64,000 bases of DNA. Source: CAXMST01 sp963712765 (GTDB lineage Bacteria; Actinomycetota; Thermoleophilia; Solirubrobacterales; 70-9). A model generated the notes under the pieces. That model was not told the DNA's origin and did not search any database. It saw only the letters and a program-made list of their open reading frames with translations. Positions within the stretch are counted from its first letter, which is position 1. Each line of letters starts with the position of its first letter. A program made the translations under genes and the position numbers. The stretch spans positions 62,001 to 126,000 of the forward strand of contig CAVQIX010000006.1 of the NCBI GenBank assembly GCA_963712765.1. The letters run 5' to 3'. Shown here in pieces: positions 7,343 through 15,841 of the stretch.

Positions 7343-8242
7343 CTAGCTGGGCTCGCGGGGGCGCGAGAAGCTGGCACAGACCTCGCGCGCGTCATCGACG
7401 TCGCGGTGCATCTGCGAGATCAGCTCCTCGGTATCGGAAAACCGCTTCTCTCCCCGCAGGCGCTCGGCGAATGCCACCCTCAGCATCCTGCCGTAGAGGT
7501 CCTCGCTGTGGTCGATTACGTAGGTCTCGATCAGGACCCCTCGCCCGGTCTCGAAGGTGGGTCTAACGCCGATGCTGACCGCCGCCGGCCGGCCGTTGGC
7601 GAAGGCGGCGTAGACACCGTGGCCGGGGCAGACGAGCGCGTCGTCGGGGACCAGGTTGGCGGTCGGGAAGCCGAGCTCACGGCCGCGGCGGTCGCCGCCG
7701 ACGACCTCCCCCTCGAGCATGAACGGGGCGCCGAGGCACTCGGCGGCGCCATCGACCTCGCCGGCCGAGACCAGAGCGCGAATCCGGGTAGAGGACACCG
7801 TCTCGCCGTCGACCTCGATCAGGGGCACGACCCTGGTCTCGAACTCGTCTCGCGAGGCGAGCAGCTCGGAGGTTCCCTTTGCCTTCGCCCCAAAGCGGAA
7901 GTTCTCCCCGACGGAGACGTGGGTGGCGCCCAACGTCCCGATCAGGACCTCCTCGCAGAAGGCGACGGGGTCTATCGAGGCGAACTCGCGATCGAAATTG
8001 ATCACCACCAGCTCCTCGACCCCGAGCCCCTCGATCACGTCCCGTTTGACCGGAAAGGGCATCAGCAGCTTCGGCGCGGCCTCGGGATTGATCACCCCCA
8101 GCGGGTGGGGCTCGAAGGTGAGTACGGTGTCCGCGTCGCCGATGACCTCACGATGACCGACGTGAACACCGTCGAAGGTGCCGATCGCGACCCGCCTGGA
8201 GCGTGGCTCGGCCTCCTGCAGCTTGGTTACGCGGATGGACAT
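7343..8242 (-). CDS. ribF: Bifunctional riboflavin kinase/FAD synthetase
   Basis: 299 residues. The N-terminal nucleotidyltransferase half has GTFDGVHVGH (residues 21-30) and SSTRIRALVSAG; the C-terminal flavokinase half has the GFPTANL motif and the GVRPTFE and DLYG segments. It converts riboflavin to FMN and then FAD in the cytoplasm. Its place between truB and rpsO is typical of this cluster in Gram-positive bacteria and Actinobacteria. The start is ATG at 8242. Confidence 0.96.
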   Translation of the reverse strand: MSIRVTKLQEAEPRSRRVAIGTFDGVHVGHREVIGDADTVLTFEPHPLGVINPEAAPKLLMPFPVKRDVIEGLGVEELVVINFDREFASIDPVAFCEEVLIGTLGATHVSVGENFRFGAKAKGTSELLASRDEFETRVVPLIEVDGETVSSTRIRALVSAGEVDGAAECLGAPFMLEGEVVGGDRRGRELGFPTANLVPDDALVCPGHGVYAAFANGRPAAVSIGVRPTFETGRGVLIETYVIDHSEDLYGRMLRVAFAERLRGEKRFSDTEELISQMHRDVDDAREVCASFSRPREPS

Positions 8243-8264
8243 GCTCGACCGGGTTCACACTCTC

Positions 8265-9074
8265 TCACGCCAGCACCACCTCGGTCTTGAGCTCCCCGGC
8301 GCGCAGTCTGGCGATCGCCAACAGCCGTCCCTCGTGGGTCAGCCGGATCGGGCCCTCCTCGGGCCCGTCGTGGCTGAGCCTGATCCCGTGCGCGACTCGC
8401 GCCGCCTCGTCGATGTCGAGGACGCGCTCGTGGAGATGGGCTACAAGCTCATCGGCCGGCCGCAGTTCGGGGCCCGCGTCCTCGATCGCGAGGCTGCCGA
8501 TCGCGGTCCGGCGGAGCTCCGAGCAGTAGGCGTCGCCGAGCTCCTCGATAAGGGTGCGAATGTAGGTGCCGGCCGAGCACTCGATCTCGAAGCGGGCCGA
8601 CTCAGCATCGGCCTCCAGCAGCTCTGCCCGGTAGACCACGACCTCTCTCGTCGGCCGCTCGACCTCCTCCCCGCGATGGGCTTTCTTGTAGAGCCGCTCG
8701 CCGTCGACGTGGACGGCCGAGGTCATCGGCACCCGCTGGATCACCCGACCGGTCGGGAGCTCGAGCTCGCGGGGTACCTCGCCCGTCTCCGTCAGTTCGC
8801 CGTCGGGGTCGCCGGTGCTCGAGCGCCAGCCGAGCCTGGCGGTGGCGATGTAGGTCTTGCGGCGGCCGAGGACGTAGCGCTGCAGCCGCGTCGCCTGGCC
8901 GAGCAGGATCACCATCAGGCCGGTTGCGAAGGGATCGAGCGTGCCGGCGTGCCCCGCCCGCATACCGTGCTCGCGGCGCGCCTCGGCGACCAGCTGGTGG
9001 GAGGTCCATCCGGCCGGCTTGTCGGCGAGGATGAAGCCGGCTGCAGGCGCCGGCGGCAGCTTCGGGGCTGTCAT
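8265..9074 (-). CDS. truB: tRNA pseudouridine-55 synthase
   Basis: 269 residues. It makes pseudouridine 55 in the T-loop of tRNAs. The N-terminal signature (DKPAGWTSH, then HAGTLDPFATG with catalytic Asp47) and the YIRTLIEELG segment are intact. It sits 16 bases downstream of nrnA and 22 bases upstream of ribF in the translation cluster. Confidence 0.96.
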   Translation of the reverse strand: MTAPKLPPAPAAGFILADKPAGWTSHQLVAEARREHGMRAGHAGTLDPFATGLMVILLGQATRLQRYVLGRRKTYIATARLGWRSSTGDPDGELTETGEVPRELELPTGRVIQRVPMTSAVHVDGERLYKKAHRGEEVERPTREVVVYRAELLEADAESARFEIECSAGTYIRTLIEELGDAYCSELRRTAIGSLAIEDAGPELRPADELVAHLHERVLDIDEAARVAHGIRLSHDGPEEGPIRLTHEGRLLAIARLRAGELKTEVVLA

Positions 9075-9090
9075 GGGTGCGGGCCGGCGG

Positions 9091-10098
9091 TCAGCTCAGC
9101 TGGGCTGTGGTCTCGGCCGTGAGGAACTCGGCGAGCTCGTCGTAGCTGAGATCGGTCGAGAAGCCGGCCGCCCGTCGGTGACCGCCGCCCCCCATCTTGC
9201 GGGCGATCTCGGAGACGTCGACGGCGCCGTCGGTGGAGCGGAGCGAGGCCTTGCGTGCGGCGCCGTCGCCGTTGTTGGGCTTGTCGCGGATAACGGCCGC
9301 AACCGCGGTTCCCTCCAGGGCGCGGACGAAGTCGATGATCCCCTCGGTCAGCACCTCGTCGGCTCCGGTCACGGTGTAGTCCTCGGCGGAGACGTAGGTC
9401 AAGGAGAGCGCACCGTCCAGGCGGCGCTCGACCCGGTCGAGTGCGCGGGAGAGCAGGCGGAGCTTCTCGGCGGGGACCCGCTCGTACAGGCGCCGGTAGA
9501 TCTCGTTGACCTCGACGCCGGCGTCGATCAGGGCGGCCGCGACGAGGTGAGAGCGGGCGTCGGTGTTCTCGTACATGAACATCCCGGTGTCGGTGATCAG
9601 CCCGACGTAGAGGGCGGTCGCGATCTCAGGAGTGATCTCGGCGCCTAGCCGGCCGGCGATGTCGAAGACGATCTCCGCCGTGCAGGCCGCGGTGTCGTCG
9701 ACCAGATTGACGGAGCCGAAGCGGGTGTTGTCGTGGTGGTGGTCGATGTTGAGGATCTCGGCTCCTTTCTGGAGCCAATCGACCGGCATCCGCTCGATAT
9801 TGCCGCAGTCGAGGAAGACGACCGTGCGGTCGGCGAGGTCGGCCGGCGGCTCGTGGAAAACCTCCTGCAGCGGCATGAAGCGGTACTCGACCGGCAGCGG
9901 GAACTCCTTTTCGGCCAGGAACATCACCGAGTCCTTGCCGAGCTGGCTGAGGATCCCGTGCAGGGCGAGCAGTGAGCCAAGGGCGTCCCCATCCGGCCCC
10001 TCGTGGGTGGTGAGAAGAAAGCGCTCGCCGTCGCGTAGGCGCTCGACGATGCCGGCACTCGCCTCCTCGATCCCAGCCGGTGGCGCCAAGGGGTTCAC
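9091..10098 (-). CDS. nrnA: DHH-family oligoribonuclease / pAp phosphatase
   Basis: 335 residues with the DHH catalytic core (HEGPDGDALGS at 32-42, DCGN at 97-100, DHH at 119-121) and the C-terminal DHHA1 domain ending in GGGGHRRAAG. Members degrade short RNAs and remove the 3' phosphate of pAp. The GTG start overlaps the rbfA stop as GTGA. Position between rbfA and truB is the standard one. Confidence 0.94.
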   Translation of the reverse strand: MNPLAPPAGIEEASAGIVERLRDGERFLLTTHEGPDGDALGSLLALHGILSQLGKDSVMFLAEKEFPLPVEYRFMPLQEVFHEPPADLADRTVVFLDCGNIERMPVDWLQKGAEILNIDHHHDNTRFGSVNLVDDTAACTAEIVFDIAGRLGAEITPEIATALYVGLITDTGMFMYENTDARSHLVAAALIDAGVEVNEIYRRLYERVPAEKLRLLSRALDRVERRLDGALSLTYVSAEDYTVTGADEVLTEGIIDFVRALEGTAVAAVIRDKPNNGDGAARKASLRSTDGAVDVSEIARKMGGGGHRRAAGFSTDLSYDELAEFLTAETTAQLS

Positions 10099-10478
10099 CT
10101 GGAATCCTCGGTTTCGTCGATCCCGGGGTGGCCGTGCTCCGGCTCGTCGGAGTCGAGCATGCGGGTGATCCGATCGGCTCGCTCGATGCTCTCGTCGTAC
10201 TCGAAACGGAGCTCGGGCGTGCGCTTGAGTCGCAGCTCGGAGTTGATCGTCGACTGCAGCAGGCCGTGGGCAGAACGCAGGCCTTGCATCGTGGCCGCGC
10301 GCTCCTCCTCGCTGCCGAGCACGCTGACGTGCACGCGCGCGTGCCTGAGATCGGGGCTGGTTTCAACTGAGGTCACGGTGACGAAGCCGATACGCGGATC
10401 CTGCAACTCGGTGCTGATCGCCGTGCCGAGGACCTCCCGCATCACCTCGTTGACGCGGCGCATCCGCGAGGTTGCCAT
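10095..10478 (-). CDS. rbfA: 30S ribosome-binding factor A
   Basis: 127 residues with the single KH-like fold of RbfA (RVNEVMREVLG, LQDPRIGFVTVTSVE, RHARVHVSVLG, TPELRFEYDES). It assists late 16S rRNA maturation. A short acidic tail after about residue 110 extends beyond the core. The ATG start at 10478 lies 39 bases after the ylxP stop. Confidence 0.96.
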   Translation of the reverse strand: MATSRMRRVNEVMREVLGTAISTELQDPRIGFVTVTSVETSPDLRHARVHVSVLGSEEERAATMQGLRSAHGLLQSTINSELRLKRTPELRFEYDESIERADRITRMLDSDEPEHGHPGIDETEDSR

Positions 10479-10517
10479 GGCACGAGTCTAAAGGCCGCGC
10501 ACGCCTTTGGGGCCACG

Positions 10518-10838
10518 CTAGGCGCGCAGATCCTCGAGGCTGCGGAGATCGCGCTCGAAGCTGGTGCCGTCCGGGCACCGGGCGGCAATCAAGCGCTCGA
10601 TCTCCGTCGCGCGCTTGATCGCGTCCGCGCCGCCGACCACCGAGACCAGCAGGGTTGAGCGCTGCCAGGTGTCGTGGCCGTCGATCTCGGCGACGGCGGC
10701 GCCGAAGCGCTTGCGGATCGAGTCCTTGAGAGAACGGATCACCTTTCGCTTCGATTTCAGGCTGCCCGAGTCCTCGACATGGATCCGGGCCTCGATCACG
10801 CAGACGTATGCGTTGGGCTGCGGCATCGTGCTGGTCAA
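10518..10838 (-). CDS. ylxP: YlxP-like protein (DUF503)
   Basis: 106 residues (or 102 from the internal ATG at 10826). The pattern YVCVIEARIHVEDSGSLKSK, then KRKVIRSLKDSIRKRF and AEIDGHDTWQRSTLLVSVV is typical of DUF503, a small alpha/beta protein found next to infB and rbfA and thought to act in ribosome assembly. The TTG start at 10838 overlaps the macro-domain stop as TTGA, the same coupling seen elsewhere in the window, which favours it over the internal ATG. Confidence 0.9.
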   Translation of the reverse strand: MTSTMPQPNAYVCVIEARIHVEDSGSLKSKRKVIRSLKDSIRKRFGAAVAEIDGHDTWQRSTLLVSVVGGADAIKRATEIERLIAARCPDGTSFERDLRSLEDLRA

Positions 10839-11344
10839 GGCCCCAGGGCGACCTCGAAGGCCGCGAGCGCATCGTCGCCGGAGAGCCAGAAGCGGGCCTC
10901 CTCGATGGAGTCCCGCTCGGCCATGGCAGCCTCGGTCGCCGCGATCGCCACCGAGGCGGCAGCGTCGAGCGGATAGCCGTACACGCCGGTCGATACGGCG
11001 GGTAGGGCCACCCGTGAGCAGCCGTACTCGGCCGCCAGTTCGAGCGAGCCCTGGAAGCAGGAGGCAAGCAGCTCGGGCTCACCCTCTCCCCCGCCTCGCC
11101 AAACCGGGCCGACGGTGTGGATCACGTGACGTACGTGCAGCCTCCCCGGCCCGGTGACGCGCGCTTCCCCGGTCGGGCACCCCCCGATCAGCCGGCACTC
11201 CTCGAGCAGCTCGGGGCCCGCTGCCCGATGGATCGCGCCGTCCACTCCCCCGCCTCCGAGCAGGCTGGAGTTCGCAGCATTGACGATCGCATCCGCCTCC
11301 GCGTCGGTGGTGATGTCGCCGCTGTGGAGCGTGATCCGGCCCAC
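10835..11344 (-). CDS. Macro domain protein (ADP-ribose deacylase type)
   Basis: 169 residues forming one macro domain: DAIVNAANSSLLGGGGVDGAIH (ADP-ribose loop 1), GPVWRGG, and the ALPAVSTGVYGYPLDAA loop 2. This is the MacroD/YmdB type, which hydrolyses O-acetyl-ADP-ribose and can remove ADP-ribose from proteins or nucleic acids. The gene lies inside the translation cluster between infB and ylxP, where ylxP or rbfA usually follows infB directly. It is coupled to ylxP by a TTGA overlap. Confidence 0.92.
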   Translation of the reverse strand: MGRITLHSGDITTDAEADAIVNAANSSLLGGGGVDGAIHRAAGPELLEECRLIGGCPTGEARVTGPGRLHVRHVIHTVGPVWRGGGEGEPELLASCFQGSLELAAEYGCSRVALPAVSTGVYGYPLDAAASVAIAATEAAMAERDSIEEARFWLSGDDALAAFEVALGP

Positions 11345-11389
11345 GGGGCCTCACTCTAGGCGAGGTGCTGGCGCCGTCGGGGCGAGGTT

Positions 11390-11472
11390 GAAGTTGGTTC
11401 CCCCTCAGGGGGCGGACATCAACTTCGGTGTCGAGGTACCACTCGACCGGACCCGCCTCGGCGGCCCGGTCC
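11390..11472 (-). repeat. Two GC-rich hairpins directly after infB
   Basis: Hairpin 1 (11446-11472) touches the infB stop codon: GACCGG/CCGGTC with an inner CCGC/GCGG stem. Hairpin 2 (11390-11427) pairs GAAGTTG with CAACTTC around an inner CCCCC/GGGGG stem. Neither has a T-run. They could protect the 3' end of the nusA-infB message or reduce read-through into the macro-domain, ylxP and rbfA genes. Confidence 0.55.
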
Positions 11473-13680
11473 CTATCCGAGGGTCTTTTCGACCTTCTTG
11501 GTCTGGAAGACCTCGAGGATGTCTCCGACCTTGACGTCGGCGAAGCCGTCGAGGGTGACGCCGCACTCCTGGCCGTTCTCGACCTCCGTGACGTCGTCCT
11601 TGAAGCGTCGAAGCGAGCGCACCCGACCGGTCCAGATCACGGTGCCGTCGCGCAGCACCCGGATCTCGGCGTCGCGGGTGATCCTGCCCTCGGTGACCTT
11701 GGAGCCGGCGATAGTGCCGACCTTCGAGGCCTTGAACAGCTCCAGGACCTCGAGCTCGCCGACCGTCTCCTCGACCTCTTCGGGCTCGAGCATGCCCTCC
11801 ATCGCCGCGCGCAGCTCCTCGGTGATCTTGTAGATGACCGAGTAGGTGCGGATCTCGACGCCCTCGGCCTCGGCGGCGCGGCGGGCATCGGCCAGCGGTC
11901 GAACGTTGAAGCCGATCACGATCGCGTCGGATGCGGCGGCCAGCATCACGTCGGACTCGTTGATGCCGCCGGTGGCGGCGCGGATGATGTCGACCGCGAC
12001 CTCGTCCTGGGGAAGCTTGGCGATCTCGTCCTGGAGCGCCCCCAGCGAGCCGGAGACGTCGGCCTTCAGCAGCAGGTTGAGGGACTTGATCTCGCCCTCC
12101 TTGGCCTTGGCGAAGACCTCCTCCAGCGTGACGCGGCGCGCCTGGCGACGGGCCAGGGCCTCGGTCTTCAGGCGCGTGGCGCGCTCCCCGGCGAGCTGCC
12201 GGGCCTTGCGGTCGTTGTCGACGACCTGTGCGCGCTCGCCCGCCTCGCAGACGCCGTCGAAGCCGAGCACCTCGACCGGATCGCCCGGGCTCGCGGTCTC
12301 GACCCGGTTGCCGTTGTAGTCGTGCATCGCCCGGACCCGCCCCCACTGCGATCCGGCGACCAGCGAGTCGCCGACGTGGAGCGTGCCGCGGGAGACGAGC
12401 ACGGTCACGATCGGCCCGCGGCCCGGGTCGAGATGAGATTCGATCACGATCCCGCTCGCCTCGGTGTCGGGATTGGCCTTGAGCTCCTCGAGCTCGGTGA
12501 CCAACAGGACCATGTGGAGCAGGTTCTCGAGTCCCTCGTGGCTCTTGGCGGAGACGTCGCAGAAGACCGTCTCGCCGCCCCACTCCTCGGGGTTGAGGCC
12601 GTGCTGGGCGAGCTCGGTGCGGACGCGGCTGGGGTCGGCGCCCTCCTTGTCGATCTTGTTGACGGCGATCATCACCGGCACCTCGGCGGCCTTGGCATGG
12701 TCGATCGCCTCGACGGTCTGTGGCATCACGCCGTCGTCGGCGGCGACGACGATTATTGCGACATCGGTGACCTTGGCCCCGCGGGCTCGCATCGCGGTGA
12801 AGGCTTCATGGCCGGGCGTATCGAGGAAGCTGATCTTGTTTCCGTCGTGGTGGACCTGGTATGCGCCGATGTGCTGGGTGATGCCGCCGGCTTCGCCCGC
12901 GGCTACCTCGGTCTCGCGAATCGCGTCGAGGAGGGAGGTCTTGCCGTGGTCGACGTGGCCCATCACGGTCACCACCGGCGGGCGATCGACGAGGTCGGCC
13001 TCGTCGTCGTCGAAGCTCGGCTCCTCCTCCACGTCCTCGTCGGCGTGGACGATTTCCACGTGGCGGTCGAGCTCGTCGGCCAGCACCGAGACCGTCTCGT
13101 CGGGGAGAGTCTGGGTCAGCGTCGCCATCTCTCCGCGCTGCATCAGGGTCTTGATCACCTCGGCGGAGCTGACGCCGAATGTCTCGGCTACCTCGCGCAC
13201 GGTCGCGCCGGAGTTGATCTTGAGGATCTCGGGCGCCTCCGGCCCGGTGTCCTTCTTCTCGACCGGCTCCTCGAACACCGGACGACGGCGACGGCCACGC
13301 CGGCGAGGCGGCCTCTGCGGCGGCGGGCCGCCCATCTGATCGCGGCGGGAGGCCTGCGAGTCGATCACAACGCGGCGGCGCTTCTTGCCGGCAGCGCCGC
13401 CGGTATCGCCCGAGGTGGGTCGCTGGGGCTTCTCGGCCTTGGGCTTCGCTGCCTCCTTGCCGTCCCCGGTCGCGGGGCGACCCGGCTTGGCCTCGCCGTC
13501 GCCGGCCGCTGTCTTCTTCGGCAGGGCTCCTGCGGCGGCCAGCGCCTTCAGGGCGGTCTGCTGGTCCACCGACGAGGAGGCGGTCTTGACCTCGACGCCG
13601 GAGGACTTCAGCGCGGTGAGTACCTGCTTGCTCTCAAGGCCCAGGGCCTTCGCGATCTCATGGACTCGCTGCTTCGACAT
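11473..13680 (-). CDS. infB: Translation initiation factor IF-2
   Basis: 735 residues. The N-terminus has an IF2_N module (MSKQRVHEIAKALGL), a charged linker (about 55-145), and a second IF2_N-like module (about 150-200). The GTPase domain starts near 235 with GHVDHGKT (241-248), DTPGHEAFT and NKID. Domains II to IV follow and bring initiator tRNA to the 30S subunit. It lies 8 bases after nusA. Confidence 0.97.
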   Translation of the reverse strand: MSKQRVHEIAKALGLESKQVLTALKSSGVEVKTASSSVDQQTALKALAAAGALPKKTAAGDGEAKPGRPATGDGKEAAKPKAEKPQRPTSGDTGGAAGKKRRRVVIDSQASRRDQMGGPPPQRPPRRRGRRRRPVFEEPVEKKDTGPEAPEILKINSGATVREVAETFGVSSAEVIKTLMQRGEMATLTQTLPDETVSVLADELDRHVEIVHADEDVEEEPSFDDDEADLVDRPPVVTVMGHVDHGKTSLLDAIRETEVAAGEAGGITQHIGAYQVHHDGNKISFLDTPGHEAFTAMRARGAKVTDVAIIVVAADDGVMPQTVEAIDHAKAAEVPVMIAVNKIDKEGADPSRVRTELAQHGLNPEEWGGETVFCDVSAKSHEGLENLLHMVLLVTELEELKANPDTEASGIVIESHLDPGRGPIVTVLVSRGTLHVGDSLVAGSQWGRVRAMHDYNGNRVETASPGDPVEVLGFDGVCEAGERAQVVDNDRKARQLAGERATRLKTEALARRQARRVTLEEVFAKAKEGEIKSLNLLLKADVSGSLGALQDEIAKLPQDEVAVDIIRAATGGINESDVMLAAASDAIVIGFNVRPLADARRAAEAEGVEIRTYSVIYKITEELRAAMEGMLEPEEVEETVGELEVLELFKASKVGTIAGSKVTEGRITRDAEIRVLRDGTVIWTGRVRSLRRFKDDVTEVENGQECGVTLDGFADVKVGDILEVFQTKKVEKTLG

Positions 13681-13688
13681 ACGGTTGC

Positions 13689-15266
13689 CTAGGCCTCCGC
13701 CTGCTCGGTTTCGCCCTCGGGAGCGGGCTCTCCTCCGGCCTCGGCGCTCTCGGCGTCCGGCGACTCCGCGCCGTCCGCGGCCCGTTCCTCGGCTGAGGCG
13801 GCCTCATCGCCCTCGGCGTCGTCTGCGGGGTCGTCTGCCTCCGCCTCATCGACGGGGGCCTCCTCGCCGTCCTCGGCTTCGCCGGCCGCTTCGGTCTCCT
13901 CGAAGGCGGCTTCGGCCCCGGTGACGATCGCCTCGATCTCCTCGTCCCCGGCGTCGGGGTCGGCGAGGGTCGCGACCTCGGAGTCGTCGAGGCTGCTGAG
14001 CACGGTCACTTGGCTGGTCTCGAAGCGGACCAGCGCCTGGTGCTGAGGTAGACCGCAGAAGCGCGAGCCCTCGAGCGCGGCGTTGGGACAGCGCCGCCCG
14101 GCGGACAGGACGGCGGCGCAGCGCCCGTCGGCAGCCTCCTGGCCCTCCTCCTCAACGTCGCTGTCGTCGCCCTTCTCGGCGAACTCGGACTCGCCGACGA
14201 TGTCGACGCGCCAGCCGGTGAGCTTGGCGGCGAGGCGGGCGTTCTGGCCCTCGCGGCCGATCGCCAGCGAGAGCTGGTCGTCGGGCACGATCACCGTTGC
14301 CTGCCGGTCGGCGTCGTCGACCAGAACCTCGCGGACCCGGGCCGGGCTCAGCGCCTTGGCGACGAAGCGGGCGGGCTCCTCGTTGTAGGGAATGATGTCG
14401 ATCTTCTCGCCCCGCAGCTCGGAGACGACCATGCGGACGCGGGAGCCGCGGGGGCCGACGCATGCACCGACCGGATCGACCCCGTCGGCGTGGGAGATGA
14501 CCGCGATCTTGGAGCGGAAGCCCGGCTCGCGAGCGACCCCGACGACCTCGACCAGCTCGTCGGCGATCTCAGGGACCTCGAGGGCGAACAGCTTCTTGAT
14601 CAGCTCCGGACTCTTGCGGGAGACGACGACGCTGGGCCCCTTTCCCTCGGCGGAGACATCGGTGATCACCGCCTTGATCCGGGCGCCGTGGTCGTAGCGC
14701 TCGCTGTAGACCTGCTCGGAGCGGGGAAGCAGCGCCTCGACCCGATCGCGGAGCTGGACCAGGGTGTAGCGGTTGTCGGACTGCTGGATGATCCCGGTAA
14801 TCAGTTCGCCGACGCGGTCCTGGAACTCCTCGTACATCATCATCCGCTCGGCCTCACGGATCCGCTGCAGAACGACCTGCTTGGCCGTTTGGGCGGCGAT
14901 TCGCCCGAAATCGTCGGGGGTGACGTCACGGGTCTCGATCTGAGACTCGTAGGGGGCGATCATCTCGGGGTCGAGCTCGGGATCCTCGGGCTCCTTCAGT
15001 TCGCCGGTCTCAGGATCGATCTCGCGCTCCTGTTGCTCGACCGCCTCGGCCAGCAGCTTCTCTTCGAGCTCCTCGGGCAGGATCAGCTCGAAGACCCTGA
15101 AATCGGCGGTGTCGCGGTCGAGGTCGACCCGCGCGTACTTGGCCGCGCCGGGCGTCTTCTTGTAGGCGGAGAGCAGAGCATCCTCAAGCGCCGTCATCAG
15201 GGTCTCGGCGTCGAGACCCTTCTCCTGTTCCAGGACCTTGATCGCATCGACGATCTCGCGACTCAC
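13689..15266 (-). CDS. nusA: Transcription termination/antitermination factor NusA with a long C-terminal extension
   Basis: 525 residues. Domains in order: N-terminal RNA polymerase-binding domain (1-125), S1 (about 150-215), KH1 and KH2 (about 225-360, with GPRGSRVRM and IGREGQNARLAAKLTGW). After the KH domains, where many NusA proteins end, there is a segment with Cys383, Cys393, Cys404 and His409 (RRCPN, SRFCGLPQH) that looks like a small zinc site, then about 95 mostly acidic, Ala-rich residues. The ylxR gene normally found between nusA and infB is missing. The GTG start overlaps the rimP stop as GTGA. Confidence 0.96.
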   Translation of the reverse strand: MSREIVDAIKVLEQEKGLDAETLMTALEDALLSAYKKTPGAAKYARVDLDRDTADFRVFELILPEELEEKLLAEAVEQQEREIDPETGELKEPEDPELDPEMIAPYESQIETRDVTPDDFGRIAAQTAKQVVLQRIREAERMMMYEEFQDRVGELITGIIQQSDNRYTLVQLRDRVEALLPRSEQVYSERYDHGARIKAVITDVSAEGKGPSVVVSRKSPELIKKLFALEVPEIADELVEVVGVAREPGFRSKIAVISHADGVDPVGACVGPRGSRVRMVVSELRGEKIDIIPYNEEPARFVAKALSPARVREVLVDDADRQATVIVPDDQLSLAIGREGQNARLAAKLTGWRVDIVGESEFAEKGDDSDVEEEGQEAADGRCAAVLSAGRRCPNAALEGSRFCGLPQHQALVRFETSQVTVLSSLDDSEVATLADPDAGDEEIEAIVTGAEAAFEETEAAGEAEDGEEAPVDEAEADDPADDAEGDEAASAEERAADGAESPDAESAEAGGEPAPEGETEQAEA

Positions 15267-15697
15267 GGGCTTACCTCCGAGAACTCGGGTACAAGATTGG
15301 AGCGGTGCACGACCGCCAGCGGGATCTGATGGACGCCGCCTTCGTCCTCGACGCTGACCTGGTCGGCGTCGATCGCTGCCAGGGTGCCGGTGAAGCCCCT
15401 TCTGCCCTCGATCGCCTCGGTCGTGCGGACCTTGACCCGGTGGCCGAGGAAGCGCTCGTAATGCCCAGGCTTTGTCAGGGGACGATCAAGACCGGGAGAG
15501 GAGACCTCGAGGCCCCACTGGGCGCTGAGGTCGAGCAGGTGCTTGGTGACCCGCTCGCAGAGGCTGAGATCGACTCCATCCGGGTGGTCGATGTAGATCC
15601 GCAGGGACTCGGGTCCTGCCTTCTCGAGCGCGATCAACTCGACCCGGGGGTCGAACTCGCTGAGCCTGCTCTCGATGTCCTGTTGAAGGTTCTGCAC
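15263..15697 (-). CDS. rimP: Ribosome maturation factor RimP
   Basis: 144 residues from the GTG at 15697, chosen because a strong AGGGGGAGAG ribosome binding site stands just upstream; the frame is open further but would enter the terminator hairpin. Family features are ELIALEKAGPESLRIYID, the VSSPGLDRPL motif and the C-terminal SH3-like part. RimP assists 30S assembly. It is the first gene of the rimP-nusA-infB unit. Confidence 0.95.
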   Translation of the reverse strand: MQNLQQDIESRLSEFDPRVELIALEKAGPESLRIYIDHPDGVDLSLCERVTKHLLDLSAQWGLEVSSPGLDRPLTKPGHYERFLGHRVKVRTTEAIEGRRGFTGTLAAIDADQVSVEDEGGVHQIPLAVVHRSNLVPEFSEVSP

Positions 15698-15733
15698 TCT
15701 GATCTCTCCCCCTGCCTGCCGGGTCTGGGCGAT

Positions 15734-15758
15734 AAAAAAGGCGGGCCGGCGGCCCACC
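15734..15758 (-). terminator. Intrinsic terminator in the rimP leader
   Basis: On the minus strand a GC-rich hairpin (GGGCC-GCC-GGCCC with a further GG/CC) is followed at once by six T residues. This is the cleanest intrinsic terminator of the operon. It lies about 36 bases before the rimP start and downstream of a -10 element, so it can end the dtd transcript and also act as an attenuator of rimP-nusA-infB. Confidence 0.75.
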
Positions 15759-15792
15759 TCTAGCGTCGGTTCGGCTGCAAAGGTGAACTCTG

Positions 15793-15798
15793 AGTATA
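15793..15798 (-). promoter_or_regulatory. Probable -10 element for rimP-nusA-infB
   Basis: TATACT on the minus strand matches the TATAAT consensus at five of six positions in an otherwise GC-rich stretch. A start near 15786 gives a leader of about 90 bases that contains the terminator hairpin. The -35 region is not convincing. Confidence 0.5.
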
Positions 15799-15841
15799 GC
15801 CAGATGATCGCCGGCGCCCGGGGCGAGTGGGCGCCTCGGGA

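Noticed and set aside
11428..13692. Long plus-strand frame opposite infB
   Set aside because: Shadow of infB on the other strand. The Asp/Leu/Val-rich translation is what results from reading a GC-rich gene in reverse.
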